Below are positions 1 through 11,235 of a DNA stretch of 64,000 nucleotides, piece after piece (the first letter of the stretch is position 1; every line of letters begins with the position of its first letter). A model generated the notes under the pieces. It saw only the letters and a program-made list of their open reading frames with translations. It was not told the DNA's origin and ran no database searches. A program made the position numbers and the translations under genes. Source of the DNA: Toxonevra muliebris (Eukaryota; Arthropoda; Insecta; Diptera; Pallopteridae); assembly GCA_963691655.1 (NCBI GenBank), contig OY829326.1:56847776-56911775 (forward strand), in the 5' to 3' direction.

Positions 1-1743
1 TTTTTTTTTTTAATTTCAGAGGTTGCTTATTTTGAACGCACAAACAATATTGTATGAACTTGGCTCAAAATTTGGCAGCGGTTTTCACATGAAAGATGAA
101 ATTTAATTTACTTTAACTAATTCCCTTGAATGGTTTAATCAGTTTCGAGAGAATTTCACTGGCATTACCATGAATTGCAAATCAATTTTTTTAAGTTAAA
201 CTACTTATACTCTGCTTTAAAAACGTATTAATTTTTGTTATTGGTTTCCTGTAGATTTAACAATTTCTTGCAGAAAACATCAATTTTCAAAAAGCCAAAC
301 TATTCAGTACCACAAATTGATTTTATGTTCAATCTATTGTACTTTAGTTTTCATGCATTCTTGAAATAGTTTGCTGAATAACTATTTTCGTAATATCAGC
401 ACATATGAACGGGGAGTATAGGGAAAATATTTGCAAATAAATACATATGTATATACACACACGTATGTACATATATGTATGTATGTGTGCAACAAATATC
501 AAACCCTCAAAGGAGAATTCTTAAGTGTGGTCATAAAATTTAATTTCACATTAAACTACAACATTTATTTTTATGATTATTACCTCAAAATAAATTATGG
601 AACACCACCATCACCCACAACAAAAATAACAACAACAACAACACCTGAAAATACAAAAGCACATTTTTATTAAGAAATTATAACAAGACGAAAAATGCAA
701 AACTATAAAAATATATATTAAGAAAGAAAGTGTATGAAAATAGTTTATTTTTAAAAATTTTTGAATAGTTAAGCATAGTTTGCAAAACTGACAACCAACA
801 ACAACAAAAAAAAACTGCTCTAACCTTCAAATTCCACACGCAAGAATGTGGTACAAATGGCCAACTTGTATATTTGGTGGTTGTTGTTGTTGTTGCAAAT
901 TTGCTAACTATGCCAAAAAAAAATATTTGATGAAAAACCAAAAACAAAAAAAGAAAAACATTAAAAAGTCAAGCAATCAAAAACAGCAGAACAAGCGAAC
1001 GCGAGCGAACACAGTGTCAAGTTGACACACATACATTCATACATACATGACTGACATATGCAAATTGTTGCTGCACTTGCAATTGCAACTTGTGTGTGTG
1101 AGATTGTGTTTTGCAAAATTTATTGCACTTGTGTCAATTTCTTGTGCGCGTCATTCTTTCCTCTTGAAAATCTTGGCGTACGTGAGCGTGTGCAGTATTT
1201 TTGAGTGAAGAAGCAGCAGATGCAACAGTAAGAGAAGAAGCATCACAACAACAATATGCTCAATTTGTCATTGAGTTGAGAAGAGTAACATCAGTTTTTA
1301 GTTTTGTAGCGCATAGTAGAAATGATGGCAATGCCATTGAGATTTGAAGTGATTTGACAGGGTCAACATAAAAGTTCAATTAAAGCTGAAAAGCAAACAA
1401 AACACACTCAACGAAATGAAATTAAATGTCAGTTGTATTTCTAATTTCTGTATTGGTTTTCAATTAGTAAAGTGTGACTGTATACAGGCTAAAGCGATTA
1501 ACTGCACTTTTTCAAAATGTGAATATTAAATTTTCAGGTCAAGGCTTTAAAATTAATTTTTTTTTACATAATTTATTTGTATTTTACCACATTTTTGTAC
1601 GTTCTCTTACTACGTATTAATCGATGCTGCAATGCTGAGCAATTAGTTGACTAGTCAATATGGCCAATATGGGTCAAGGGAATTTATTTTGATGTGGAGT
1701 AAATCAATTATTCAGTTGACCGGAAAAAGATTCTATACCATTC
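1..1743. other. AT-rich non-coding DNA
   Basis: I see no supported gene here. It holds a poly(T) start, CATA/GTAT microsatellites (about 440-490 and 1030-1050) and CAA-rich runs near 625, 790 and 880. At 990-1260 the base composition is slightly less AT-rich, with repeated GAGCG and GTGTGTG motifs that could be regulatory, but nothing specific can be named. Confidence 0.5.
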
Positions 1744-2035
1744 TAAGGGGCAGTTTTTCAGTGCGAGCTTAAACTTGGTTTAAACTTAGTTTGCTTAAAC
1801 GTCGCTTAACTCTGATCTACGTTTAACTATAGAAACAGTTTTTCAGTGTGAGTTTAATTTCAACTCAGCAATTCTTTTTTGTGTATGGCAACACCGAGAA
1901 ATGTCAAATAATTATGGATTTTTTTTTGATTATTCCTAACAGCTGATTTTTTTGTCGACAGAAAAAAATTTAAATCTAAAATAAAAAATTAATTTCAAAG
2001 AAAAAAATATTAAAAGGAGTTTTAATTTTAGATCC

Positions 2036-2284
2036 GCGGAGATTTCTTTCTTACTAGAAGTTATAGAGAAGCACAAAATAATAGAGTGCAAGCAAATGGA
2101 CAGGATCAGTGAGGAAGAAAAGTCGAAAGCATGGCACACTTTTTCGCACATGCAATGTCTCACCAATAAGCTCCAGGACGCTATGCGCAGAAGACTTTGC
2201 AAGACGATATTGTTCATAAAAACCTTTCTCTCCAAATATATGAAAATGGTTCGGCCGCGATTTTATTGTTCGAAGTCTTCTTAA
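2036..2284 (+). pseudogene. Myb/SANT-like DNA-binding protein fragment of the Harbinger element
   Basis: The frame beginning near 2036 reads SAEISFLLEVIEKHKIIECK and then a segment containing DRISEEEKSKAW. This is the first helix and acidic loop of the MSANTD/zeste-type Myb-like domain: an aromatic and leucine helix, an EKHK motif, then an EEKxKAW helix. The similarity stops near 2150 and the rest to the stop at 2284 is unrelated, so only about 40 residues survive. PIF/Harbinger elements usually carry such a protein as a second ORF that helps the transposase bind DNA and enter the nucleus. No convincing start codon is left. Confidence 0.6.
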
Positions 2285-2425
2285 AACTGTAATGTTAAAG
2301 ATTTCGTACATTTCAGCATTACTCACGTCCTCTTCTCCAGAAAGATTTACTTTGCTTCTTTTTTTTAGATTCACATACACTTTTATTTTATTTGAAAGAA
2401 GCAGCCTATCAAAATCATATGGCAA
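2150..2425 (-). pseudogene. PIF/Harbinger transposase N-terminal fragment
   Basis: Read on the minus strand from 2425, the first 30-40 residues are Lys-rich. A segment like the N-terminus of HARBI1-type transposases follows, with FHIFGEKGFYEQYRLAKSSA and then HSVLELIGETL, the conserved helix that recognises element ends. Similarity ends at about 2150, where the plus-strand Myb-like remnant also ends. I therefore place an internal deletion junction at about 2150-2157. The DDE catalytic domain is absent, so this piece cannot transpose anything. Confidence 0.6.
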
Positions 2426-2556
2426 TTTAAACGAAGTTTAAACTTCAATCAAAATTGACTGAAAAACTAGATGATAAGTTTAAACTTAGTTTAAACTGTT
2501 TTAACTTAGTTTAAACTAGAAACTGGGTTAAACTCGCACTAAAAAACAGGCCCTAA

Positions 2557-3455
2557 GCTCAAGCGGAATAAACAGTGGTCCAGTTCAAAGGGATGGCAGC
2601 TTTCTTTTAAAGCTTATGTGAAATAAAGTTGTAGAGACCACCACTGGCTGGTCGCAAGAGGCCTTTTCATAGAATGTAGTACTGCCATTGGTTTCATATT
2701 GAGTTTTTATTTAGGGTCCTTATTTTATATGAAAGTCAAAACTGCAGATTCAGTTTTCTTAAATTCCAAATATTCTTCCTTCAGTGGAATCAATGCACAT
2801 GGGCAAGTGATGCTTTATTATTTTGTTGTTGTTGTAATAGTTAGTTAGAGGAACATTCCAGTTTAAAATTGAAAAAATAGACTTTGTGGAAAAAAAAATT
2901 TTAATCGCTTTTAGCTCAAGATGGTGACGGTAGAGGGCATATCCAAATAAGTCCATTTTTGGTGGTAGGATAGATTCCGAGCTTCTCAATAAAAATAGGA
3001 GATAAACTAAAAACGGTTTTGTTCATTAGATATTTCTCTATGCAAATAAGTGAAATTTTCTCCTTCCCCTTTTTTTAGGGTATTTTTTTTTTTTAATAAA
3101 CGATTTACTTAGAATTTCTCTTGTAGAAAAAACTAGGGGATAGAATATTTTAGTTTTACACTTATAGCCATGCTGATAACTAATAAAACGCATTATGGTT
3201 TTCAAAATCAGTTGCGAGAAAGTAGAAGATTTCAGTCCTATCAATTCAAAAACATCATTTGTAGAAAAAAGCGCTTAAAATTTTTTAAATAAATTTTTAC
3301 TTTTAAAAATTTACAAAATTATTTGTTTAGACAAATTACTTTTAGTCAGCCATCCCTGGTGCATACTGAAGGTCTTCAAGTTCTGTCAACTTCTTTGGAT
3401 GCTCTGATTGCGCCTTTTGTTGGAGCCCCTCATTTTTAGTTTCATAAAATTTTTT
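2557..3455. other. Non-coding DNA, no gene seen
   Basis: AT-rich sequence with no supported gene. The open frames at 2759-2989 and 3038-3244 on the minus strand have no recognisable domain and look random. Ends resembling AGGGATGGC occur near 2590 and, inverted, near 3345. They lack a target duplication, so I do not call an element. Confidence 0.4.
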
Positions 3456-3800
3456 CTAATTTTTGCTCAGGAGCTTCGTTCGGAATACTTTTTAGATTGA
3501 AATAGAGGCCAAAAATTAGTTTTCTGTCACAAAATACCATGGTGAGTTAAATTTCAACACAATCGGTCAATTCATACATAGCGGTCCAAAACAAGGAAAA
3601 ATTCCACTTTTCCCTGATTTTTGCTGCAGAGCCCTCTTTGGTACATATTTTAAATTAAAATAAGGGACAAAAATGAGTTTTCTGACCCAAAAACCCCAGA
3701 TGTGCAAAATTTCAACTGAAGCGGTCGTTCCGTAGATGGTGCTCCATCTATTTTTCTAACCTTTGCTCCGAAAAATGGTGCGGCGCAGAATTCGGAATTT
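3451..3800. repeat. Short degenerate tandem repeat, about 2.3 copies of 140-160 bp
   Basis: Three related segments begin with CTAATTTTTGCT, CTGATTTTTGCT and CTAACCTTTGCT at about 3456, 3614 and 3756. The first two continue in parallel: a GAG(C)TTC or GCCCTC step, a stretch like AAAATTAGTTTTCTG or AAAATGAGTTTTCTG, then AAATTTCAAC(A/T) and a CGGTC motif. The third copy is cut short. No coding potential is evident. Confidence 0.6.
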
Positions 3801-6800
3801 CTTTGAAAAACTCTAGTACTCTTGTGAAAGAACGAGTGCATCAAAATATTCAGAATCTGCTTGATAATCTTATACAACGCAAATCAATCCTCTTGCGCAC
3901 AACCCCGAGTATAATCGTCTAAATAGCATGGGTTCCCTAAGTGTGCAAAGAAGTTCATTTGGAAAAAAGTTAATTCCCAATCTTATCTGTGATGCCGTTA
4001 ATAATAATGCCGTCCTCATTTTATGCTCATTTGATATTTTTTGTTATGTTTGCGATTCGTATTCAGCACATCAAAATACATAGGGATTACTATATCGGGT
4101 ACCGAATTCAGACCCTGTTTCTTTTTGTGCGCCTATAAAATAAAAAAAAAGATTACTAGCACAGTTTTTGGATCCAAAATCTCAAGTATTGTAAAAAAAA
4201 TCGCCATTACTTGGTTTATTCAAAATGACATTTTCAACATCGCTTAAAATTACATGGTTGTACAATACTCGTATAAAATTCTTGCAATCCCGTTTTTTTT
4301 ATTTAAAAATTTCGTGAGTTCTTTAAAATTTCAAAAATCTGAAATATGGGTTAAATTCCTGGTTCTGGCAAAAGTGGTCTGTGTGTAATAATGGGGACAC
4401 GGCGGAAAAATATTTTTTTATTGAAAGGAAACTGTTTTTATATTTATTGATCTCTGAACTTACCAAGGTCGTAATTAGGGGGGAGGTTTTGGGGGTTTTG
4501 ATCCACCCCGAAATGTGGAAACTTTCTTCTATTTTTTGATATTAACTGCCAGTGGATGAGTAATTCTGCATTTATAGTTTTTCTAGGTCAGTAACGGTTT
4601 TTGATTTACAGTTTCGGATTTAGGGCTCATTTGAAAGGGCATGATTCAGCCTATAATTTCTGGATTTTGAACTTTGTAGCACGCCAGTGTTCAGCTCTCC
4701 AATTTTAAAAAATGGTCAAAAATTCCATTTTAGGGTTTTCCATCCCATTTTTTCTAAAGTAATGGCAAGTCAATGTCAATTTTCTACGAATGAAAACCAC
4801 CCCCCCTAAAAAAATTGTGGCTAAGGCCCTGGAACTTACCTTTCAACAATAAATTTCCAAAGAGTTCAAAATCTACTAATTTTTCAAACACTAACTTTTA
4901 ATTTTTATATCACGACCTCTCACCAAATTTTAAAATTTTTCCACAAGCGGTTTTTACGGGAATATAAAATGTCATCAAATGACTCCGCTAAAAAAATGGG
5001 ACGTTAGATCCATCTATTATCTTCCAAAACAAACACAAATGAATGCGAAATTTGCCGCACTTTTTTAGTCAAGACTATTCATTTTGCTGTACTTTATGTA
5101 GTACAGCAGGCGTGATCAGCTTCAGTACCGTTATAATTGTAAATTATTAACTGAAATCAAAAACAATAAATTCACAAAAGTTGATTAGATAGTTTTTAAA
5201 AAATCGTAAAAATTAATCTTGTGAAACCGGTGTGACCATCATACCGAAATAGTTAAATGCTGCAATGCTCAAAATTATCATTTCTAATCTCATAGTGTAT
5301 TTAATTAACAACGACAAAATTTGATTATGGTAGCTATATAGCAAAACTGTGCCGTACAGTACGTTAAATTAAATTATCTGAGTAAAAGAGATTGTAGTGC
5401 ATACTTCTTACGCTCTCAATTTGAGAAAACGAACAAATTAGTCAAAAAAAAAGACGAGAAGAGAGCGCAACGCTCTGGCGGTAAATCAACCCGGTGAGTA
5501 ATTTATGCTAATTACGACAGTATTGCATTGAACACAATAGATTCTACAGCAACATGACGACAAGATGGCGTCTGCGTCAAATGTTGTCGTGTTGACTGCG
5601 ACTTGAACATAATGGTCAAAAATAGAAAAAGATTGTTGTAAATGACTGTGGCAATTGTCGTTGTGTTTCATTATCGCAGTGTTGCAACCAAAGTGTTTGT
5701 CTTCCTAAGAATACATGCGATCTATGTGCTGACAATTGTCGCGATGTCGTTGTCGCTTCCATTGTGTTCGATACTCGTATAGTGTACTAACAGAACATTG
5801 ATCTTACGGATTGAATTGTTCTTAAAACATCAGGTGGTACCTGTAGAAATAAAAAACTCAATTTGAATGTAGGCAATCAGACAATGGGTTTTTTTGGGGA
5901 TTGTAGACTGTATCTCGAAAACTGAGCATGCAGGCCTGGTTTCATTGAAGCGCAATTACCATATGTAAAATCGTCTACCTTTGACTTTTTCCCAACAATA
6001 TTGGAACTTGAGTTCGAAAGAATGGAGAGAATATGTTAGCAGATTTGAAGAAGAAATTTTCTGGGTATTGGATATAATAAAGCAATAAAAACTATTTTCA
6101 GTTTTATTAATATCCAAAAAAAAAAACGGTAATGAAATAAGATCAGTAGGATTAGGGTTAAATTGAATAGTTTAACTGCAATTTAAATGAGTATTGCAGG
6201 TGGCGAATTTCCTTGAAATGTCACTGCGAAAAAAGAAAAATGCGAAAACATTTTAATTCTATCTAAATCTAAATAAAATGCTTAGAAATGCAAAAATCTG
6301 TTGTTATCAGTAATTTTAAATACAAAAGTAAAACAAAAACAAACCTTTCAGCATAAATCAATTAATTTGTCTGTCAAAGTGATAATGTGTGAATATTTTA
6401 TTTATTTTTTAAACAGTTTAAATGTATACCTACCAAAAATAATTTATTTATATTTCTATTTACAGCATGTTGGCAACACTACACTACAGTGGAGAGTAGC
6501 ACCGATATGAAATACCAATAAAAACAAATCTACAAAAAAAAAATAAATTAAATATTAACAAACAAAAAAATCAATAAATACTTAAAATAAAAAGAGCACA
6601 AAACTTATGCTAAAAAAACAAACAAAATGTTAGTCAAATCACTGTGAATGTCATAGATTCATATAATAAATTCACGCATTCGCTTTATATTTATTCTGTT
6701 TGATTAAAATAAATTTATTGGTTTTGATTTAAAATTTCGGAATTTCGGAACAGCAGCAAAACAAAACAATTCAATAAAACTTCATACAATAAACGAACAA

Positions 6801-7036
6801 AAAAATAAAAAAAAAACTGACAAACAAAAAGGTCATTTCAATTTTAAACGATTTATATCAATATTATTTAAGTTTGTTTTGCAATAAACTAAACATTTTT
6901 TTTTTTGGTTTTTATCAAACTAAAACAAATATTTATTTGCTTAATTAAAGCGGCAAAAAGCGGAGAATAAAAAATTTGATAAAATCAAACAGTTTAAAGT
7001 TAATTTTTATCAGTGTGCATAAATTTATTATAGAAT
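3801..7036. other. Non-coding DNA upstream of the signal-peptide exon
   Basis: No gene can be supported. The stretch is AT-rich with homopolymer runs. It becomes CAAAAACAAA-rich from about 6500 to 7090, which is common in fly 5' flanks and introns. Around 5480-5770 there is a less AT-rich patch with repeated GTCGTTGTG/CAATTGTCG words, whose nature I cannot tell. Confidence 0.4.
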
Positions 7037-7044
7037 ATATAAAA
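7037..7044 (+). promoter_or_regulatory. TATA-like sequence upstream of the signal-peptide exon
   Basis: The AT-rich string ATATATAAAAC lies about 50 bases before the ATG at 7093. It would fit a TATA box with a very short 5' UTR. The surrounding DNA is about 85% A+T, so such strings are common here, and a 3' splice site near 7013 (a T-rich run ending in CAG) would explain the same arrangement. It is a weak candidate. Confidence 0.15.
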
Positions 7045-7092
7045 CAAATAAAAAATAATAAATTCATCTACAACAACAACAACAACTACAAA

Positions 7093-7177
7093 ATGGCTAC
7101 CCAACGCTTTTTTTATACCACCACAATTTGTTTGCTGACAATTCTGACATTCAGCTTGGATTGCAGTGCTGCATCAC
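7093..7177 (+). CDS. First coding exon of a secreted or membrane protein (signal peptide), partial gene
   Basis: The ATG at 7093 follows CTACAAA, a good fly translation-start context, after a CAACAA-rich stretch that looks like 5' UTR. It opens 28 codons plus one base and stops exactly at a GTAAGT splice donor (7178-7183), giving a phase-1 intron. The peptide has a typical signal sequence: a short N-terminus with Arg at residue 5, a hydrophobic core (ICLLTILTF, residues 12-20) and a small-residue cleavage region (CSAAS, residues 24-28). Reading on past the donor meets a stop within about 12 codons, as expected for an exon running into an intron. I could not find the next exon, so the product is unknown; any secreted or cell-surface protein is possible. 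The donor, signal peptide and start context agree with each other, but one short exon could still be a chance match. Confidence 0.6.
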
Positions 7178-7183
7178 GTAAGT

Positions 7184-9247
7184 TCAAATGTATTTTTCTT
7201 ATATTTTCTTAAACGTGTTCTTTTTAATACACTCTCTCCGCTCGCTTAATTGCTAGAGTTGTCTGTTCATGCAAAAACAAAAGAGTATATCTCTCAACCC
7301 TAACGAAATTGACACATATTTTTGCCTAAAGGGGAGGGTACAGTATCAGCCTTAATAAAATCATTTCAGCCAGTTCAAGGTGCGTTAATTCATTCATAAT
7401 TATCAAACAATTTGTTAATTAAATAACTATTAATTTAAAACAAATGTTTAAATACGTTTTTTTCGCTTTTTAATATGCCTAAATTATTTTATTTTCTTTT
7501 CTATTCATCATTAAAAATTTCTGTAAATTTTCATAAAATTTATATAGCTACGTAAAAACGTGTGCGTCTGCATGTTTTTTATTTTATTTTACTTTATTGT
7601 TTTGCTTGTTTGTGTGGGTGTTAAAGCATTCTTCACTCAATCAATTTGCTTTTTAGATAGAATTAAAGCAAATTTTTCTATGCATACATTTGTTGAGGAG
7701 AAAAACTTTTAAGCATATAAAAATCACTTAATTATATCATTATAATTCTAATAAATATATAAACCATACATACCTATACCTACAAATAAAGTTTTAATAG
7801 TTTTTCATAAATTAAGAAATAAGCAGAAGGGATGTTTTTTATGATGTTTAAAATAATCTACGAGTATAATTTAGTGAAATAGGGCATAGTTTATATACTA
7901 GAAGCTTTTTTTTTTATTTTAGTATTGCTCAAGGTTTAATGAGTTTATCAAAGCGTGAAAGATTTCTGAAATGAAGCAATACAAAATAAATAATCTATAT
8001 TAAAATTACTTATATTATAAATCAATTTTGTAACATTTGCTAAATTTCAGAGATTAGAAAATATCTTCATTAATGACCTATAATCCTTAATGAAATATAT
8101 CACTTGTCGTCATAAATCTTAGATAATTTGAAATTGAATGAATTTCTTAATTGATTATGCAAAATACTTACACAATTTAATGAAGCGTTCCGTTTTCGTA
8201 TGTGTGTGTTGAATATTAAGCTCTCAATTATAAACAATTAGTATAATTGTAAAAGTTTTATTTGCACATTTGGAAAAAAACTTGTTTCTAAACGTTTTTT
8301 AAAAGTTTACTAAACATTTACGTTTGCAAATGTTTACATTCTTGTGTATTTAAAAAAATATTACATACGTTTGTTTAATGTTGTATTCTCCGAATATTAT
8401 ATTGACAGTTACTTTTCTTTCATAAAAAAAAGCAGAGAGCCGAAAGGGAACAAAGTTCTGTGAATAAAGTGTAAAATTAATATTAATATTAAAGTTTGTA
8501 AAAAGTGAATTACAAATAATTTGAATATGCATATTTCGGTTTTTTTTTTTTGTGCAAACGCAAACTTACGTGAATGTTCCTTTTCGATTTTCCGGTAACT
8601 TTCAAGATTTTCCAAACGTTTTCGCAAGCTTATTCCAAACGAAACGTTGATGAAATAAATTAATAATAAACCTAAATCCAAACGTTTTTACTTGTTGGGT
8701 ACTGTTCGATTTGAGTCTCAAAATACTCTTTTATGACTCTTATTTCGTAGGTATTACACTCACAATGAGTTCATAAAACGCTCCTGAAAGAATGCGGAAA
8801 GATAGTTTTTTCCCATGAAAGTGGTCGTTCTTTATGATCTGTTAAAATGAGTCTAAAAAGAATCCTAATAGTAGTAGTATTGAAGAGTTTTCGAAATCAG
8901 AAAAACCGCTGAGAAATGCCAAAAAAGAGGATAAATCGAACCAAGCAAAAATTTCAAAAAGAACACATAACGAATCAAAACCAAAGTGAGGATATAATCA
9001 TAAAAGAGAGTAAAAAGATTAAAGAAAGAGTGTGAAAAAAGTGAAACAGAAGGGAAAAAGAATCAAAAAAGAATTTTAAAAGAGTCAAAAAGAAAGAAAA
9101 TGGGGGTTGAAAAAGACGGATAAAGTAGTAAAAAAAAAAAGAGGTCAAAAGAGTCATATAATAGTAAGGGCTTCCAAACAAGGGCTTCATTTATCAATAA
9201 TTTTAGATATTTTATTTATGTAAGTAATTAATGCTACTGCACATAAC
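7184..9247. other. Probable intron sequence after the signal-peptide exon
   Basis: This follows the GTAAGT donor, so it is intronic if the exon is real. I see no further exon. It contains a purine-rich stretch at about 8985-9140 (AAAGAGAG-like) and a short inverted pair, GTTCGATTT near 8705 and AAATCGAAC near 8934. Neither is enough to name an element. Confidence 0.35.
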
Positions 9248-9251
9248 TTAA

Positions 9252-9728
9252 CCCTTTCATACCCGAATTTAATTGGGGCTTAATAGAAACCTTTTGCACT
9301 GAAATTATGGTTACTTAGGGCTTCTACAATCATCACACCAAATTCCACATCTCTATATTAATTTATTTGTTGTTTATTAAAGGTTAAAAATCTAGCTATG
9401 GAGCTGTAGACAACCACTGGATAACTCTTTTTCTCCAATTTTTTTATTTTCATATTTTCTTGTCTTTCATACACATATTTTACACAAAAATTTCCGATAG
9501 TACTAGTTTAAAACATTTTTTTTTTTTTTTTTTAAAAAAATAGAGTTCAAGATTTTAGGTTTTTGACTTGACTTCAGAGAAAAAAATGTAAAAAAATGAC
9601 ACAAGCATGAAATTTCAAATATTCGGCAACCAGAAAACGTGAAAAATACCTAGCACCACTGAATACATATATTTTAACTAGTATAATTAGCCACATCAAA
9701 ATTTATGTTGCCTATAGACATGAAAGGG
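9252..9728. mobile_element. piggyBac-type MITE
   Basis: The 477-bp sequence starts CCCTTTCAT and ends ATGAAAGGG, and it is flanked on both sides by TTAA (9248-9251 and 9729-9732). A TTAA target site with CCC-starting ends is the signature of the piggyBac superfamily. There is no transposase coding sequence. The inverted repeat is perfect for only 9-10 bases and then diverges, so it is either old or its ends are naturally short. Confidence 0.75.
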
Positions 9729-9872
9729 TTAAAAAAGGGTGATAGACGGGAAATTGAAGCCTATAATTTTGGGCAGCTTTCCTACTCTTAACACATCTTG
9801 AAATTTTTCTCGCTTTGTTGAAGGAGAGCGTGGCTATAATATATATAGTAGTAGCTATAATATATACACATA

Positions 9873-11235
9873 TGGACAAAATAATAAATACGCAGCTTTG
9901 ATATTCTTTTATACCCCTTCTTTTTTTATTTGTCTGAATGCGCACATGGTACATCCTTTTTATTTTAAAAATTTTAATATAGCAATGCTTTTGGAAGTAA
10001 AAAATAAACTGGGATTTCCTCAAATTTTTATTTTCGTGGTTATTTTGTGTTGAAGTGCCATTTTTACTTGGTCAAAATAATTTCCTAATTTTTCATCAAG
10101 ATCATCAGTTTTTTCGTAAAGGTTTGTTATTTTATTTGTGCATGAATTGAGTTATAGCTAAATTAAAAGAAAATTATTTCATAGATGGGTCGCAATAAAC
10201 GTTGTACTTCCGAGGAGAGGAAAGTGGTTTTAAGACTTAGGAATGACGGCCAAAGTCTTCGTTCCATAGCGAAATCTCTGGATCGGTCGCTGTTTATTGT
10301 GCAGAATGCTCTAAAAGTTAAAAAAGTGGTTGAAACCCGTGGTAGGCCAAAAAAAACTTCAACAACGACATACCACCGTATTGTTACGCTCGCTAAAAAA
10401 GACCCATTCATTTCTTCAAGAGCCATATTAGCAGACATTGGCAATGTGACATCTTCCCGAACAGTTCGCCGAAGACTACAACATGCTAACTTACCTGAAC
10501 GAATAGCCAGAAGAGTTCCTTTGCTTCGACAAAAAAATTTGAGAATGCTTCTAGCTTTTGCTAGAAATCATTCTAATTGGTCCGGATCATACAATGAAAA
10601 AAAATAGCAAAATATTTTATAGAGCGACGAAACAAAAATTAATTTGTTTGGAAATGATTCCGCCCGAAATATTCGACATCCCAAGGGCTAAAAATTCCAT
10701 GTACGATTCATAAAAAAGACCGTCAAGCATGGTGGCGGCAACATTATGATCTGGGGATGTTTTTCATGGTATGGCGTTGGACCAATACATCTAATGACCG
10801 ATACCATGACGCGATTTCAGTACAAAGACAGATTGGAAAACACGATGTTGCCTTATGCTGAAGAAAATATGCCGCTAAGATGGATATTTTAGCAGGATAA
10901 CGATGCTAAACACACTTCCAAGTTTGTGAAGGATTGGTTCCAAGACAATGGTGTGACCTTGCTTAGCTGGCCAATCGAGAACTTATGGGGAGAGTTGAAA
11001 AAAAGGATAGGGAAGGAAACTTTTCAAAATAAGGACCAATTATGGAATTTTGTTCAAAAAAAGTGGTATGAAATACCAGTTGGTACTTGCCAAAAAAATT
11101 GAAAAAGTTATACAAAATAATGGTGGACATACCGGATATTGATCAGATAAAACAAAAAATTTACAAAATTAGCCGATATAATTCAAATTAAAACTTTTTT
11201 GATCCATACACTGGATGTATTTATTATTTTGTCCA
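9873..11235 (+). mobile_element. Tc1-type DNA transposon, inactive
   Basis: The perfect 18-bp terminal inverted repeat is GGACAAAATAATAAATAC at 9874-9891 and its reverse complement at 11217-11234; one further T/A pair extends it outward. A TA precedes the left end. The right end is followed by AT, so the expected TA duplication has probably mutated. The roughly 1.36 kb between them carries a complete but broken Tc1 transposase frame. Length, end structure and transposase all fit one full-length Tc1 family copy. I cannot name the subfamily. Confidence 0.93.
10185..11180 (+). pseudogene. Tc1 transposase pseudogene (D,D34E type)
   Basis: The first frame (10185-10607) starts MGRNKRCTSEERKVVLRL. 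It gives the two N-terminal helix-turn-helix domains of Tc1 transposases (about residues 5-48 and 62-110) joined by a GRPKKT linker (residues 53-58) that contacts DNA. After residue 130 the reading frame shifts. The catalytic domain can then be followed: the first Asp in SDETKINLFGNDS (codon at 10626), then GGGNIMIWGCFSW, the second Asp in QDNDAKHTS (codon at 10896) and the Glu in IENLWGELKK (codon at 10977). Stops interrupt it before SDETK, near 10704 and at 10890. Only 26 residues separate the second Asp from the Glu instead of 34, so a 24-base in-frame deletion has removed the usual SPDLNP-type loop. The enzyme is dead. Confidence 0.9.

Larger units (their letters stand above)
1747..2553. 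mobile_element. PIF/Harbinger-type DNA transposon, internally deleted
   Basis: The element is 807 bp and is flanked on both sides by TAA (1744-1746 and 2554-2556), the 3-bp target duplication typical of this superfamily. The imperfect terminal inverted repeats start GGGGCAG on the left and GGGCCTG on the right, and both continue into TTTTT(C/T)AGTGCGAG followed by a TTAA-rich run. Inside each end are several copies of AGTTTAAACTTAG, which make the ends partly self-complementary. The interior carries remnants of both expected Harbinger genes: a Myb/SANT-like protein on the plus strand and the transposase N-terminus on the minus strand. Autonomous elements are about 3 kb or more, so most of the body is missing. 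Confidence 0.88.

Noticed and set aside
2584..3350. Possible hAT element with AGGGATGGC-type inverted ends
   Set aside because: Only about 10 bases match, the ends are offset and the flanking 8-mers do not agree.
8705..8942. GTTCGATTT/AAATCGAAC inverted pair as element ends
   Set aside because: Nine matching bases in a 240-bp span without target duplication is within chance for this composition.
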